From Pyxicephalus adspersus (Eukaryota; Chordata; Amphibia; Anura; Pyxicephalidae), in the NCBI RefSeq assembly GCF_032062135.1, contig NC_092862.1:63391833-63455832 (forward strand): a stretch of DNA of 64,000 nucleotides, written 5' to 3'. Positions 1 through 15,000 of this stretch are shown here, piece by piece. The translations under genes and the position numbers were made by a program. Below the pieces are notes generated by a model. That model saw only the letters and a list, made by a program, of their open reading frames with translations, was not told where the DNA came from and searched no databases. Each line of letters starts with the position of its first letter. The first letter of the stretch is position 1.

Positions 1-9
1 GATGGTGCC
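1..9 (-). CDS. COL21A1-like: Gene 1: start of a further collagen exon, cut by window edge
   Basis: On the minus strand a pyrimidine-rich stretch (CCCTCACTCCCCTATC) precedes CAATAACAG, followed by GGCACCATC (Gly-Thr-Ile) up to the window edge. This looks like an acceptor plus the first three codons of another Gly-X-Y exon. Confidence 0.5.
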
Positions 10-3000
10 CTGTTATTGAATGCAGATAGGGGAGTGAGGGTTTAGTTCACTTTAAAGAGCATGAAGGTAAAGGTTTATGTACCTTTACATCGGAATAAAG
101 AAATATAAATACATGTGTATCGGTTCATATATATTCATGTGTGTATATAAAGGATCATAACAGATGGGTTTTTCAGTACCTCTCCTTTTGCTCCTTTGCT
201 GCCTTCTTGCCCCTACATGCAGGTGAAACACACATATTAATTTAGCAGAATAATACATTTTTTTAGAATTTTCCTATAAAGAAAAAAAAATAATGTTACC
301 CTTATTCCTGGATTTCCAGGTTGGCCTGCCTCTCCTTTTTCACCCTGCAGCAAATTAACAAGTTAAAAATTAAAAAATGAAGATAAAGACAACTTCTGCA
401 CTATTAATATTTATTCATTCCAATCTTATCTATTTTTTACTGTGGCAGAACAGACATTAGCTAAGGCTAAAAAAATTTACCTACCATGTTTCCATGATTT
501 TATTTTTTTAGTAATTCATTCAAAACTGCTTACCATTTATAAACTCCAGAAACAAGCAAACAGTTAAAAATGATAATTTATAAAAAAAACTAAAGGAAGT
601 GAACAGAATGTAATTATTTCACCATGTACAAAAAATACAACTTATTAGTTGCTATGGAATATGTAAAACCAGAATGTCCATAGCGTAGGCACAAGTTCAC
701 TTTAAAGTAAACTGAAACTCAAGTGCAAAGGGTCCATTCACACCAGGGGGTCAGATCTCCAGCATTTTTGCTAGTGCAGTGCACTGCAGTGTACTGTAGT
801 GTGTTACATCGAGCGGAATCGAAGGTTTGAAGGTTTTGTTAAGGTTGATATGGTTGATGGAATGGTAATGGAAGGAACTGCCTAGTGGTGTGAATAAACC
901 CTTTATATTGTTTGGTATGGACTAAGTCAAGGTTTAGTCGCCAGTTGGTAAAAAAATTTTAGGACTTTGTCATGCACTCTACTTAGTGGTTGCTGGACTG
1001 CACTGCATACTGAGTCTATTACTATAGGTAACTGAGCAGCAGAGAGAACAAGAAGCTGTGTCTTCTGCAATCTACTGCATTTTCCAAAGCTAGATTGATA
1101 AAGAAAAAGAGAAAGTGTGGCAGAGAGCGGGCGTAAGAAGTTTACATAAGTTTTTAAAAATCTTACCTGGTTTCCCTTAACTCCATCATCTCCAGTGTCA
1201 CCCTAAAAAGACAAATAATTTTTTAATGGTAGTCATTGACATTGACAAGCACACATGACTTCTTCATAAACTTAGTTATTACTACAGTCACTTTAATATG
1301 TTTAAGAAATGAGATGGCATTATTTAACTACTATTAAAGGTTAATTACCTTGTGCCCCTTTGGACCTTGAATTCCCATTGAACCTTCCAAACCTGGCAAT
1401 CCTGGCTCTCCTCTTTGACCCTGAAAAGTCAAGTACACATTCATTCCTCAATAGTCATATAAAAAGCAATTATATACATTTGTCATTTTTAAATTATACC
1501 TAAAAGATTAGTAAAATATGGAAAATGTCTTGCATTTGGGACCAGCACAGTATCAGTTGAAAATCAGTTTGGGATTCCTTTACAATTTTAATTTTTATGA
1601 ATAAATTAAGGTGGACCTGCACTCAAAAGGCAAGACTTGCTATGGCGTGTAAAGAATCTAGTAATGCTATGGCTTTGTCAGGTTTGTGGTAAAAAAAGGA
1701 GCAGTTAGCTGCTCCAAGGTGCATAGCAAAATGTAGGAAAGGATATAGTTAGAATGAACTGCAGCTTTGCAGATAATGTCTTTTGTAGGGATTAAACGAA
1801 GCATCCAAAATTAGAAAAATTTGGAGTCCACCAGGGCTTTGCAGACCAATATGTAATAGTACTTGATATCTACAGGGCTTGGGGGCCATAATCTGACATC
1901 CCTAATCAAGAAAACCTGCTGAGTAATATGAATGATAATGGGACATTGGTTAACTGTGGGGTAACATCTGCTAAAGTAGACATTGGTGTAATTAAACTTC
2001 CCTTACACTTCATCCAAAGTCCTCTAAGCATGACCATAAGAGGTCTTCATAGCTACTAACCTCTCACCACTGCGCTGCTTTATACTATATCCATCCTCCT
2101 GTGTCACTGTCTGTATTCGTCTGTCATTTGCAACCCCTATTTAATGTTCAGCGCTGCATAATATGTTGGCGCTATGTAAATCCCGTTTAATATTATTAAT
2201 AATAATAATCCACCCTTTCCAAGTTTACCTGTGTGGGTAGAAAGGTCACTGGAGTAATGGTCACACAGTTTGGCAAGAGAGTGAGTTTTGGTCAGGATTT
2301 AGGTAGATATGGTACAGTATGAGTAGAGCAAGTGGAAAAAATCTAAGAGAATAGTAAACCATGCAATAATTTTTCAGTGTGGTTATTATTTACTTTACAG
2401 TAGGCATCAAAATGCCTTGGGATATTTTCCACTTACTTTAAGTCCAGGATGTCCTGATGGTCCTGGAAGCCCTGGATCACCTTGTAAGCCCTAAATTTCA
2501 TATAGAAATGTAAATATAAAATTTTAAAAAATACAAAGGCAGCCAACCAAGCATTTAGTTACCTTTAGTCCTTGAGGTCCTTCAGCTCCTGGTAGTCCAG
2601 TCGCTCCATTTTCACCCTTAAAAAAAGACTACATCTTAAAATCCATAAAAACTCATACTCCATCAGTTCTGGATTTGCAGCTTGCCATTAATAATAACAT
2701 TCATTCTGAAAAATTATTATTCAGATAACATGAAAGATCTGAAATTTGGGGATAAACCACTTGAGGGCAGTGCACACCAATTATAGCAGGCTGGGTTTGT
2801 GATTATACATAATTGGTTTATTCCCATTATCCAGTGTTCAATTTCTTGTATGTTAGCCTTTCTAAGCTATTTTAGTGTATTCATTATCAGTACTTCATGT
2901 CTATATAAGTTTTATTAAAGTATAAAAAAAACTGAGCCCAAGATACTTTCATCTTTTACATTTGTGTTGTAAATTACATATGTGCTACATTAGGATAACA

Positions 3001-6000
3001 CATACAATATAATATTTTAGTAAATAAAATTGGATTTTTCTTTCTTCATCGTGATTAAGAAGTCCTTTTTTTATTCCAGAAGATCACTAGTATCCAAAGA
3101 AAGCCATCACAGAGGACTTCGCTTATAGCATTTTTATCATAATATCAGGATATAATGTGATCCAGTATGTAGATAATGCCGCTCCAACATTTTCAATGTG
3201 TCAATCTGACCTTTTTCTCATACTTGATGCCACATTAGATGTAATACCCCCAAATTATTGTGTGTATATGGAATAATGCCTAACCCTTATCTGAGTCAAC
3301 TAGTTATTAGCTAGGAGAAAATGAGCACTAAATGTGGAAATGTCAGATTCACTGTTTTATCAATAGAGACCTGTGTGGTTTCATTTTTATTGTTTTACTA
3401 TTAAGCTTTATAAGTCTGTCATTACATTGAATTTCTGATGGTGAATATTACAGACTCCATAGTCACTTCTTACCTTTAAGCCAGGGGGCCCAATGGCTCC
3501 TTTAGGTCCAGGTGCTCCTCTTTCTCCCTGAAATTGCAAGTGAATATAGAGATTAGCTTTTGTTTTACATTTATGATTTTATATCATGCAAAAAGTCATT
3601 TTTAAAAGTTACACTAAAAACTGCTCTTCAACGGGGAACAAGGGGAGTAAAACTAGGATTACTGATCGGTGAGTTTAAATCCTACCTTTATATGGTGAAG
3701 CCAATGTTTTGTTTTTTTTTATCTTCCACTCTTCACTTTTGAGATCATACCTTGGATATTCCTTTGATTTGGATATTTGATTCTGTAAACCTATCTAGTA
3801 TCACTATTTGGATTTCAGTACGGTTGCATAGATAGTTCTGCTTCCTACTAAAGCCTGTCTCTTCCTTTTCATCTGCCCCATGCCTATCCAGACTTTGGTT
3901 TGTTACCAATTTTCAACTGTCTTCCACCTGCTTTATAATTCTGTCTGACTGCAAAACTAGTTTGTTTTAAGGTATTCATTTTACCTAATAATTTGGCAAA
4001 TATAGCTTGATTACCTTTAATCCCACTGTTCCAGGGAGACCAGCAGCACCACGAAAACCCTGTAAATGATGATCAATGAATTTGCTTCTCTAGAACAATG
4101 TCATACAATGATTATATCAAAGTTGTTTATTGCATTCTATCAAAGTACACCTACTGTGGGTGTACAACTAGACTTATTATGATGAGGTGGGCTAAGAGAA
4201 ATGAAAAAGTCCACCTCACTATAACTTGCATCTTGTTTTAATTGTTATAAGGTCATAATTTCCATACACTGCACTGGTGATGACCAATGTGCTTAAAACA
4301 GCCCTATGTAGTTTGGAATAAATTGATCTATCATAGGACAAATCTGTGTTGTAAAGCATTATGTTTAGATGCACAGCTACCCCAATGAATGATTTAGATA
4401 ATACATTATTTTGTTGTAAAACTTTTTTTTCACAGCCCTCTGAGCATACAAAGCCATTTGCTTAATAATGTATATATCTTTAGAACATGGAGTGAATATG
4501 TATTGTTGCCATTAGTATTCCTCTAGTATTCCTCTTAAATTTAGAATTCCGACCCTTCCTACATGTTGCACAAGTACATTAGTATGTATTTGTGTTCTTA
4601 CCGGTATGCCTGGAGGACCATCTATTCCAGGCTGACCTGGCTGACCTTTATCCCCCTGCAAATTGTAAGGTGAACAGTTATCATCAGTCCAGGATATTTT
4701 TTACAGTATAATAATTGATCAACTAGTGAGTAAATAAAAGCCGTTTTATGATCTGAAAAACTACTCTTTAAAGTTTATTGAGGAACAAAGACAAAACCTC
4801 AGTTCACTAAAGTATTATGATAATTCATTGCCTGCACAACAGTTATGTTCTGCTCTTACACTACATTCTCAAGCCTCAAATTTAAAGAAACATACAACAT
4901 GTATGAATCCAAACACCTTCTATAGAATCAAAGTAAACAACTTACTATGTTAACTAGTATTTTTTTCAAACCTGAATGTTTAAGTCGACTTATTTACTTA
5001 GTTATTAGATACTGTCTCTAAAATGTTTATTATTAGACAAATAAACCCCACTCAATTGAAAGCTAAAAAATTATATTGGTAATATATTGGAATTATGTAC
5101 CTTAATTCCGGCAGTCCCTGGAGTTCCATTTGTTCCATGTAACCCTGGTTCACCCTAAAACAGATTCAGGGATTAGGATTCAATAATGATCATAGGTAAT
5201 ATCGTGAAAGGATGGGGGAAAAACGATTCCATTAGATGTGCATGTAAGATCAAACAGCTCAATGATTTTTAATTTTTATATTTTGGGATGTCCTTCACAC
5301 TGGGATGTCCTTCCTTATTTATAAAACAATACCAGTTTTTTTTATGTAATCAGTATAAAATATACTATATGCTACACAAGTACAAAAGTGAGGGGTTCTG
5401 CTGACCGCTAACAGCAAGCTTTAGCAAATATGCTTCTGTGAATCCGGATAAATGATAGAGATGACATTATGGCACAGAGAAATCCTTATTGTGTATTGTG
5501 ACTGATAATGAGAAGAAACACCAATGCATACTATATGGCACAACTCACATGACTAGTTAGAAAATATGGCAGTAGGGAATGATGAAAAGTTTGTTAAGTC
5601 AGAACATTTTATTGATTGAGCATGAGTGTGTGTGCCTGTGAGTCAGATTTAGATATGTAAAGGAAATTTTCCCTACCTAAAATGTTCACAATTATCTGCT
5701 TAAAAATAAATTCAGGCTACACGTTTTTGCCACATCATTGTTGCCTCATCTTAGGTCTACCCCTCCAAGGTAGAACCATGCTTTTTTATTAGTAGCACTA
5801 TATGTACATAGAAAATTGCAATATCACATATTTAGATCTTCATGCTAAATAGTGTAGCTTTGCATCAAATGGCTAGGTTGCTGTATATAACCTACAATCT
5901 ATATAACCTATCCAAAATGTGGAACATTGTTGTTTCCAAACTATTTATAAAATAAAGTGGCTAGATTCCCAACATTGTGTGTTTTTATTGTTACAGTAGG

Positions 6001-9000
6001 ATGGCTACTATGTTTGGGTTAAAAATGCATCTGTACTGTCAAAAACATGGAGGCTGACATTAAGACCTTGATTTCTGCAATTTCAACTTTGCACTACTGG
6101 ACCTGTCCAAGCAACAAAATAAAAAAATGAATTTACATTAGAAACTAAAAGGTGATGCAAAAGGTGATGGCTATTTTTGGATCCCTGGCAATTGACCCCT
6201 GGCTTGTGACCTGAACTCTCTTTCTTTGATGACTCTTTTGCTTAGTGATTTGGTACTGTGTATATTCCTGCCCACTCTGGTGTGCCCAAGGACTGCAACC
6301 TGGCAGTAACCAGCAGCGCAACATCCTCACCACTAGAGGCTCTGGAGAAGACCTGGTAGACTCGGCACCTTGGCCCTTCTCAGGGCTCACACCATTTCTG
6401 TGAAACTGTAGCGCCCCCCTAGTGGCTCTGTCTGTCCAAGCATGACATCCAGGAACTCAAATATGTGGATTTGTTGCTGGAGTTCACATCATTACATCAT
6501 TTGGGTAACAACTCAAAGCTGACCTATAAGCCAAGGTTTCTACCTTTACATACCAATCCCAAAAATTGTAAAAGATAAAAAAAATCACTTACTGATGGTC
6601 CCTGAGGCCCTGGAGGTCCCGATTGCCCCCTTTCACCTTTACTGCCCTAAAAAAAAAAAGAAATGCCAAATATTAAGATGTTATGGCTATTTAGCTTAAC
6701 AAACTGGTACATTACACTAATACCTAAATATTAATCTATATATCATAATAAAAATAAAAATAAAAAAATGCATATATGTCATATAAATACATAAATATAT
6801 ATATAGTGAGGGATGGATAAAACACACTCAGCTTTCTATTACACTTAAACATTCAGCTTTTTATTATTTTATTGTTGATTTCCCACATTCATTTAGGTAC
6901 ATTTGTTAATATTTGGACAGACATGAAAGAATAACCCTTTACTCAACCCAGCAAGACCCAACTGAACAAGGATCCAACCCTTCTCCATTCTATACAACAC
7001 CAGGAAAAAATGTTTTACTGGATTTTTAGTTTTTTTTTTTTAGCAAAATTTTTACCCACATTTTATACAGCCTTCACCAAATATTCAACTAATTTTCTCA
7101 TAAGAATATAAGAATCGATGGACCTTGGGTAAATGTTTTTAAGAATCATGGGTTGAAGAACTGATTTATAGATAAAAAAGGATACATAGACAACATTACT
7201 TGTATTTTCATTTTCTTTATGTATATTCTAAAACTAAGATTTACATCCAATCCTTACCTTCTTTCCTGGAATGCCAGGATTCCCTGCTTGACCAGTTGGC
7301 CCAATTGAACCCTATTATATAGTACATAACCAAATACAATAAAAATAAAGTAGAAAAGATTTATTTATGTAATAAAGAGTACATGAACATATAGTATTTT
7401 TTATATATTTTTATATCACAATATCCCTAGTTCTTAATATATAAATATCAGAGTGACATCTCAGACAATATTTTATTTAACATACATTAGAAGTTTTGTG
7501 GAAGATAATGATTTGCTAATACAAGATAAAAATCCAGGTAACACCATAAATACTGCAGTAGTTTTAGCTACTTAGGGCACAAATAATTAAAATATAAAAA
7601 GTTTTTTTTCAATATACCTTAGGTCCTATTGATCCAGGGACACCATCCATTCCAGGCCGACCCTGAAAAAAAAACAGCAGGATTGACACAAAAAATCAGT
7701 ACTGGGCACACATTGAGCTTTTTAACAAAGACAATATAGTTGTGTTTCTTTTCTCGCCTTTATTCTTATTAACCTCCTGGGCGTTTCACTGATGTCTGGA
7801 TTTCTGTACCAAAAGTGGTACACTGTTTTTCATGAAATTTTTTTTAATTGTAGACCTGTAACTACAAGGACTAGAACAGTACTAGAACTAGAACTAGTAG
7901 ATATTGTGAATATAATAAAGTCTGAAACACACAATCATGTAAAAAAAAATAACTTTAATAATAAAATTAAATAAAAAACACAAAAATCAGCTTAAACAAG
8001 AATGCATAAATAAATAAAAAATACTGAAAATGCGATAATTTGGTATGCTATATAGTACTCTATTTTTCTAAAACACCTCCCTAGTGTGGTAAATTTTAAA
8101 ACAGAGTCCAACGTCACATAACTATAGTCAAAACCACATAAATATATTTTGTATTATTTTATATTGGATTGGATACAGGACTTTGTATTTGAATCCAATA
8201 CAAAATATTTGAATTTCCAGCTACGACCCCCATCGACGGGCGTATGCACTGACATCATCAGGAATCGCCAGGGGACGCGTACGCGAACGCCGAGTGTTCT
8301 AATTCTTTGCGTACTTCCATGCAAAAAGCATTACACTTTTTGCATTGAAATTTATTTTAGATTGTAGGCTATAATTCTTAGGCATAACTCACCGAAATAT
8401 GTCCAAAATGTATTAATAAACTTTAAAAAAAAATTTAATAAAACATTATAAAAAAAACCTTTAAAAAAAATATTATGTAATGTAACTGTACAGTAGCTTA
8501 TATATTATATATATAATAAAATTATATATATATTATATAAAGATTTCTTTGTATTGGACTAAATACAGCTTTTTTGTATTGAATCCAATACAAAGTGTTT
8601 TGAATTTCCCGCCAATACTCCTGCCCGCACTGACGCATGCACCAACATCACCGGGAAACCCTGGAGATCGTCACTGCACACCCTGGGAGAAGACAGAAGA
8701 GGACAGATGTCTCCGGAGGAGCTGCGGGGACAAGGTAAGTGTTTTTTTTCCAGTTGTTATCTGATTGTCATACAATGTTGTATGACAATCAGATTGCAAT
8801 GTAACGCTTGTTTCTATTTTCAGCTACCCCGAACCTGGTACGGGGTAAACACTTTTAGCAAGTTTTCTTACCCTGAACCAGGTTCGGGCTAACCGCCCAG
8901 GTCGTTAAATAAAGATTTGGTCTATTTATCATTATTTTCACCCAAGAGTCCCAAATTTCCACCCAATATTTAGTTGGAAAAATGGGCGACTTGTGTGAGG

Positions 9001-12000
9001 GAAACACCTGAGCTGTATCTAGACATACATGAAACAATTCCATATGACACAATCATGTTATTCTGGGTGCATCTGCAGGTCTTGGCTATAGCTGTTGCTG
9101 TTTCTATATGATGTCACCTTTATCTAGGCATCATCCACAGTCTGCATCTATTTTCTGTTTTTTTAATAAGATGCTAACTCATTCATATCATATTATGGTA
9201 AATCCTGTGCTATTTTGGCTGTGCTTTTTCTTTTGCTTCACCACCTTTGTTCAGACATTATTCAGGGTCCACCTCTCATGCCGTTTCCCGGATGAAGATG
9301 CTAACTCAGAGATGACGCAGTAAATCCCAGCCCCTTTGCACTTCTGACCTGCAATACCTCACATTAAATACGGAAAAGTTTACATTTCTGTTTAACAAGT
9401 TTGTTCCCAGTCATTAACTCACTAGGTATCAAGCCAGCAATAGCTGATCTTAATATTCTGTCTGTAATATTATCTTTGATGAATAAGCAAATGATTAAAT
9501 AAACTTCTTGTTGCATAAGGTTAATCATGACTTAAGTTAGAATGACACAACATTTTACCTGAAGTCCAGGTGGCCCTGGATCACCTTGAAGTCCAGGAAG
9601 CCCTTGTGGTCCCTGAATGAAAGAGGTAAAAAGACCATTAACATATCTATGACCTGTTGCTTAGATGAAATATGTTTAACACATGCTTTACTCCTAATGG
9701 TTTATTCAATTACAAAAGTCAAATTAAAAGGTTGTATGGGTTATCATTATAGGTTACCACTAGTTCTTAACTGGAAGCCCACTGTACATGCCATACATTA
9801 CTTTTCTAATGCACTGAGGAAAAAACTAATGAGATCATACAAGTTGATTTACTGACAGATTTAGGCTGTTCACTCTGCAGGGATATTTGTCTTAGCTTGG
9901 TTAATGGGGTAAAATTGTGCTGACTTAAACCATCCAATCATGTGCAAGCAAAAAACATGTTTTTTTTTACATTTCCTTGAACATGATTGGGTATTATTTA
10001 TAAAGTGAAGTTTCACTGAATTCACTAAGCTAAGTGAATTTGCTTTACCATATAAATAGCCAATACAATTTCCCTTCATCTTCTCCCATTAACAATAGTA
10101 GTGTTCATATATTCCGTGATACATAAGAGATACCAACAAACCCTTTGTCCTGGAGTCCCTGGCGTTCCTGGTGGTCCCGGCAGCCCCTGGAAAAATATTT
10201 AACACATGTCCTAATGGTTTGTAATACAACAGTATTTAATACTTAATACAAAAGTGTGGTATCTGCTGGTAACAATACACAAAATGTAAAATTAAATTTA
10301 CATTTAATAATGGGCTGATGGGCAAAATCTTTTTTAGTATGGAACTGTATTTCATATTAAAAAATATAGAATATGTGCAAACGTTTTCTGTAAATTAGAC
10401 TTTGTGTGTTTTTGTTGTGCCATAAATAACTCGTGTGTTTCTGCCACCAACTTTTTTATGTACAACTGTTTTCTGTACATGGGACGTATTTATTAAAGCT
10501 CTTCAAGGCTGGAGAGGATACATTTTCATCAGTGAAGCTAAATGATCCAGCATACCTGTAATGTATTTCTTAAAAGTCATTTGCTATTTGTTAGCAAATG
10601 TTTTCAATCTTGGACCAGATCCTTTCCAGGTTTGCTGGATCACCCAGGTTTACTGATGAAAGTGTATCCTCTCCAGACTTGGAGAGCTTTATTAAATGAG
10701 GTCCAATGTGCCAGTAAATGGCAATGCCTGCAGATAAAAAAAAGATTAATATACTGTAATAAATAAAATGCTGATTAAATTGCAATTACAATTTGTTGAT
10801 ATAATCAGGGCATATCACAAGGCTACAGACGCCTAACTGGTACAAGGTCACATATACAGATGCAGAACAACTGCTTTCAGATGCCTTCTTAACAGTTGGT
10901 AGCGTGAAGAACGGAATGTAAAGGTGATACATCTGAAAAGTAAACTGGGAGTAAGCAGTGTTTTTAGGCTGCTTGGTAATAGGCATGTCTTGAATTGTTA
11001 CCAATGTTCTCCAAATTGCCCTCTTCCCAGTCCACAGCCCTCATTGGACTGCCAGGACCGGAATGGCCAAAAATCTCCCTCCTTCCTGTGCAGAGTTGGC
11101 AGCAGAGCATATCATTAAGTATATTTACGTTACGAGAGACTTGCTTGCTAGCAATTTCTCTCCCCAGCCTGTTCCTGACACATCACTTTCGAAAATTTTC
11201 TGTGCTTTCCAACATGAAGGGTCAGTATCACATGTAGGTGTTATGGAATATGGGTTGTTCACCAAAAGTGATCTTAAACCATTGGATATTTGCCAAACTT
11301 GTAATTATCATTAAAATGTATTGTGAAGAGAGAGCAGGGTGTCCACTTGGACTGACTGCAGGCATTACGTCTTTTCATACAACACAGCCATTAAATAGAA
11401 CATAATCTTCTCTTATACTACTCCTGAGACATTGACTTCTTAAATGATCATTTTCTTGAGACTCTAATTGGCGTAAGGCCAATCTGGTTCCTATCTTCAA
11501 AAAGGGAGCAAAGTAATTACCAGGTAACTGCAGACCGGTTAGTTTAATGTCCATAGTTGGAAAGGTCCTACAGAGTTTGAACCACATAGAGGAGTTTCTG
11601 CTAGAAAATAATATTATAAGTGATAGTCAGCATGGCTTCAAGAAAGACAGAAGTTGACAAACAAATTTACTCTCTTTTTATGAGGAAGTAAACAGGTAGA
11701 CAGTGGAATAGCAGTTGATATAGTATACTTGGACTTTGCTGAAGCATTTGAGACTGTACCCCACAGATGGTTAATATGCAAGTTAGGGTCAATAGGTTTA
11801 GAAAAGTCAATCTGTAAATGGGTAGAGAACTGGCTTAGACTACATCAAGAGAGTTTGGGATTAAAAGTACCATTTTTGTGTTTGCAGATGACACCAAACT
11901 ATGTAGTGGAATTATGTCCATACAGGATGTCTATAATCTACAAGCAGACCTGGATGTACTGTTTGATTGGGCAGCCAAGTGGCAAATGACATTTAATATA

Positions 12001-15000
12001 AATGATCTAACAACATGCATGCTTTATACTGTCTAGGGGGAATACATTTGGGGAATCAGAAATGGAAAAGGATCTAGAGGTTCTGGTGGATCATAGACTT
12101 AATAATAGCATGCAATGCCAAGCTGCAATATCTAAAGCTAGCAAAGTACTTTCTTGTATTAAAAGAGGAATAGACTGCAGAGATGGAGACATTATCCTGC
12201 CCCTGTACAAAGCATTGGTCAGACCACATCTGGAATATGCAGTCCAGTTTTGGGCACCAGTTCACAAAAAGGACATTGTGGAATTGGTGAGAGTGCAGAG
12301 AAGGGCAACTAAATTAATAAAAGGAATGGAGGAGCTCAGCTATGAGGAGAGATTAGCTGAACTGAATCTATTCTTCCTTGAGAAGAGACATTTAAGTGGG
12401 GATATGATCACATATAAAACATATAAACGGTCCATATAGAAAACTCTCTTCCCCATTATTCGCTTTGAGATCAGTACAAAGAACAAGAGGGCACTCTTTG
12501 TGTCTGGAGGAAAAGAAGTTTAAGCTCCAGATAAGGAAGGGATTCTTTACTGTAAGGTCTGTGGAAATGTGGAATCGGCTCCCTCGGGAAATAGTTACAG
12601 CAACTACTATAGATTGCTTTAAAAAAAAGCGGGATGTTTTTCTAGAAGCACAGAATATAACTGGGTATTAAGGCTTTAAAGAAAAAATACCAGTGACTGT
12701 TAATCCAGGGAACATTCGATTGCCTCATAGAATCAGGAAGGAATTTTTTTCCCCTGTTGAAGCAAGTTGTACCAGGGTTTTTTTTTGCCTTCCTCTGGAC
12801 CAACCATGTTTTATAGGGGTTTTATATCTGGGATATGTTTATTTCCCTAGTGGTTGAACTTGATGTCTTTTTTTCACCTAACCTACTATGAAACTATGTA
12901 ATCTTCGTCTCTAAAAGAGTAATCAATTGGACAATGTATCTTCCGGGTTAGGACCTTTAGACAACATCTCGGATGTGAACCACATCCCTGTCAAGGTACT
13001 ATCACCACAAGTCCTAAGCAGATACTTTGTAATGAACTGATCCCTATTAACAATGGTTACAGAGACCCAAGTTCATTATCCTGGTTTCTTACATTCCTAT
13101 GTGGGGAGGATGCCTATATTGGGCTCTCCTTCCACAACTATTTCTTAGCTACCCGTAGTTATCAAGCATTTACCTACTTTGGAAGTACTTACCTGGATGT
13201 ACTTTACATTTGATCAACTCCCTTGTGCTCACTTATTACTCCAGCATGAACTACACTGACAAATGCAACCTGTGCATGTCTCCCTTATGCCCTGAGGAAG
13301 CCTTCTAGGCAAAATGCAACTGAAAAAGAGACAAGTGACTTTCCTGTTTATGAGATTACTATTTATACAGAATTTATGAATTACACTAGGAATACTATGT
13401 GTAGACATTGCACTAGCATAGTTGGTCTCTGTTAGAGATAGGTTTCATATTATATTATGTTTTTTCTTGTAATCATGAAATAAATTAGATACATCATTTA
13501 ATTTTCCTTGCCAAAAAAGCGTGCTCTTTCTCTCTTCACAATATATTTAAATGTAGGTGTTACCTAGCAAAAGCAGCCTGACTAGGAATGTCCACTGTTC
13601 TAAATTAACATCCACTCATCAGGGCATTTTGATATTTATATTTATGTTTACATTAGGGTTTCTGAGTTCTTGAGATAGGTGCTGAGAGTCTTGTGATGTT
13701 TTCAGGAAGTATGTAATGCACCCTACCAGCCTCTGCTAGCGTTATATTCTGCCTGTATTGTATGGAGAAGCACAGTAATGACAGTAATGAAGTTTTTTTT
13801 AATAACATCAATAGCATGTTATGGGGGGGGGGGATTAGAGAAGTTATAACATTAGCAGATTAAACTTCAATTTTGGGCATAAAACACTCTTTTTGAGCAC
13901 TTTGCTTTACATAAACAAAATATAAGAAATAACTGCTGTTATGGTAATGAGAAATGAGAACATAGATTTGCAGTAAGGGGGAAAACATACAAAGTGATTT
14001 AAAGCCAACAATATTTGAAACATATTATGTTGATATAAAAAGTGTGGCATTTTAAAACAGTGCTCACATCATGTAACCCAGATGCATATACATTTGTGGT
14101 ATGGTACATTTATGGCTCCCTAGTCATATCCTTTGTTGATGGCCGAAGGTACTGGGGCTTTCTGAACCCTAGTAATGCTTCTGCTCAGAGATGTAACATT
14201 GTATTTGTAATTTAACTGGGCAAGTTGTGGCATATATTATTAAGTGGAGTGCTTTTCTTTTCTTGTGTTTTTATGATTGTCTTTAACATGACAAAATTTC
14301 ACTGTGATATGCTAATGAACAAGCATTAACCTAAATACACATTTAAATTACTTACAGGTTTCCCATCAGCTCCTGGGGCACCCTGCTCTCCTATGCGTCC
14401 TTCACTGCCCTATGGGAATAGTAAGGAAATTTAAAGTAGACAGTAGAAGAACTTGCAAATGGCTTTTTTAACCACTTTGTACTTGTAACAATCCAATTTA
14501 TGGTGGCATTAGAATGTGTTCAGAGGATATGGCGTTATCTGCCAAGTACCTGCTATGCAATGCCGCAACCATTTTTTTAGTAAACAAAGACAATGAACAA
14601 TCCTAATGAAAAGGAAGGGGGAGAGTGCGCAACGGGGTGCCGCTCCGTCGTTCTCCCCCTCCCCTCTCCATAGAGAAGAACAGTGCTTTATGTACAGCAC
14701 TCATTCATGCATTGTGCAGTGCTTAGTCGTTTGAAAGGATCGTGAAAGATCTTTTCCAACGACTAAAATTGTGTAACACATTGCTATTTATGTTTTTAGA
14801 AATTTGCTGCTCGAATGACTAGAAAAGCGTTTGAAGCATGGAGACATTACCAATTTAATCAGCAAGGTTGTGAAAAGAGCTGTGATAATGTATTAAATAC
14901 AATGACCCATAGAAATCATTTTAAGATCAGCTGATACGATTACTGCACATTTACTGCTTCCTTGCCATTTTCGCAATCAAGACTGCAAGTGAAATTTGAG

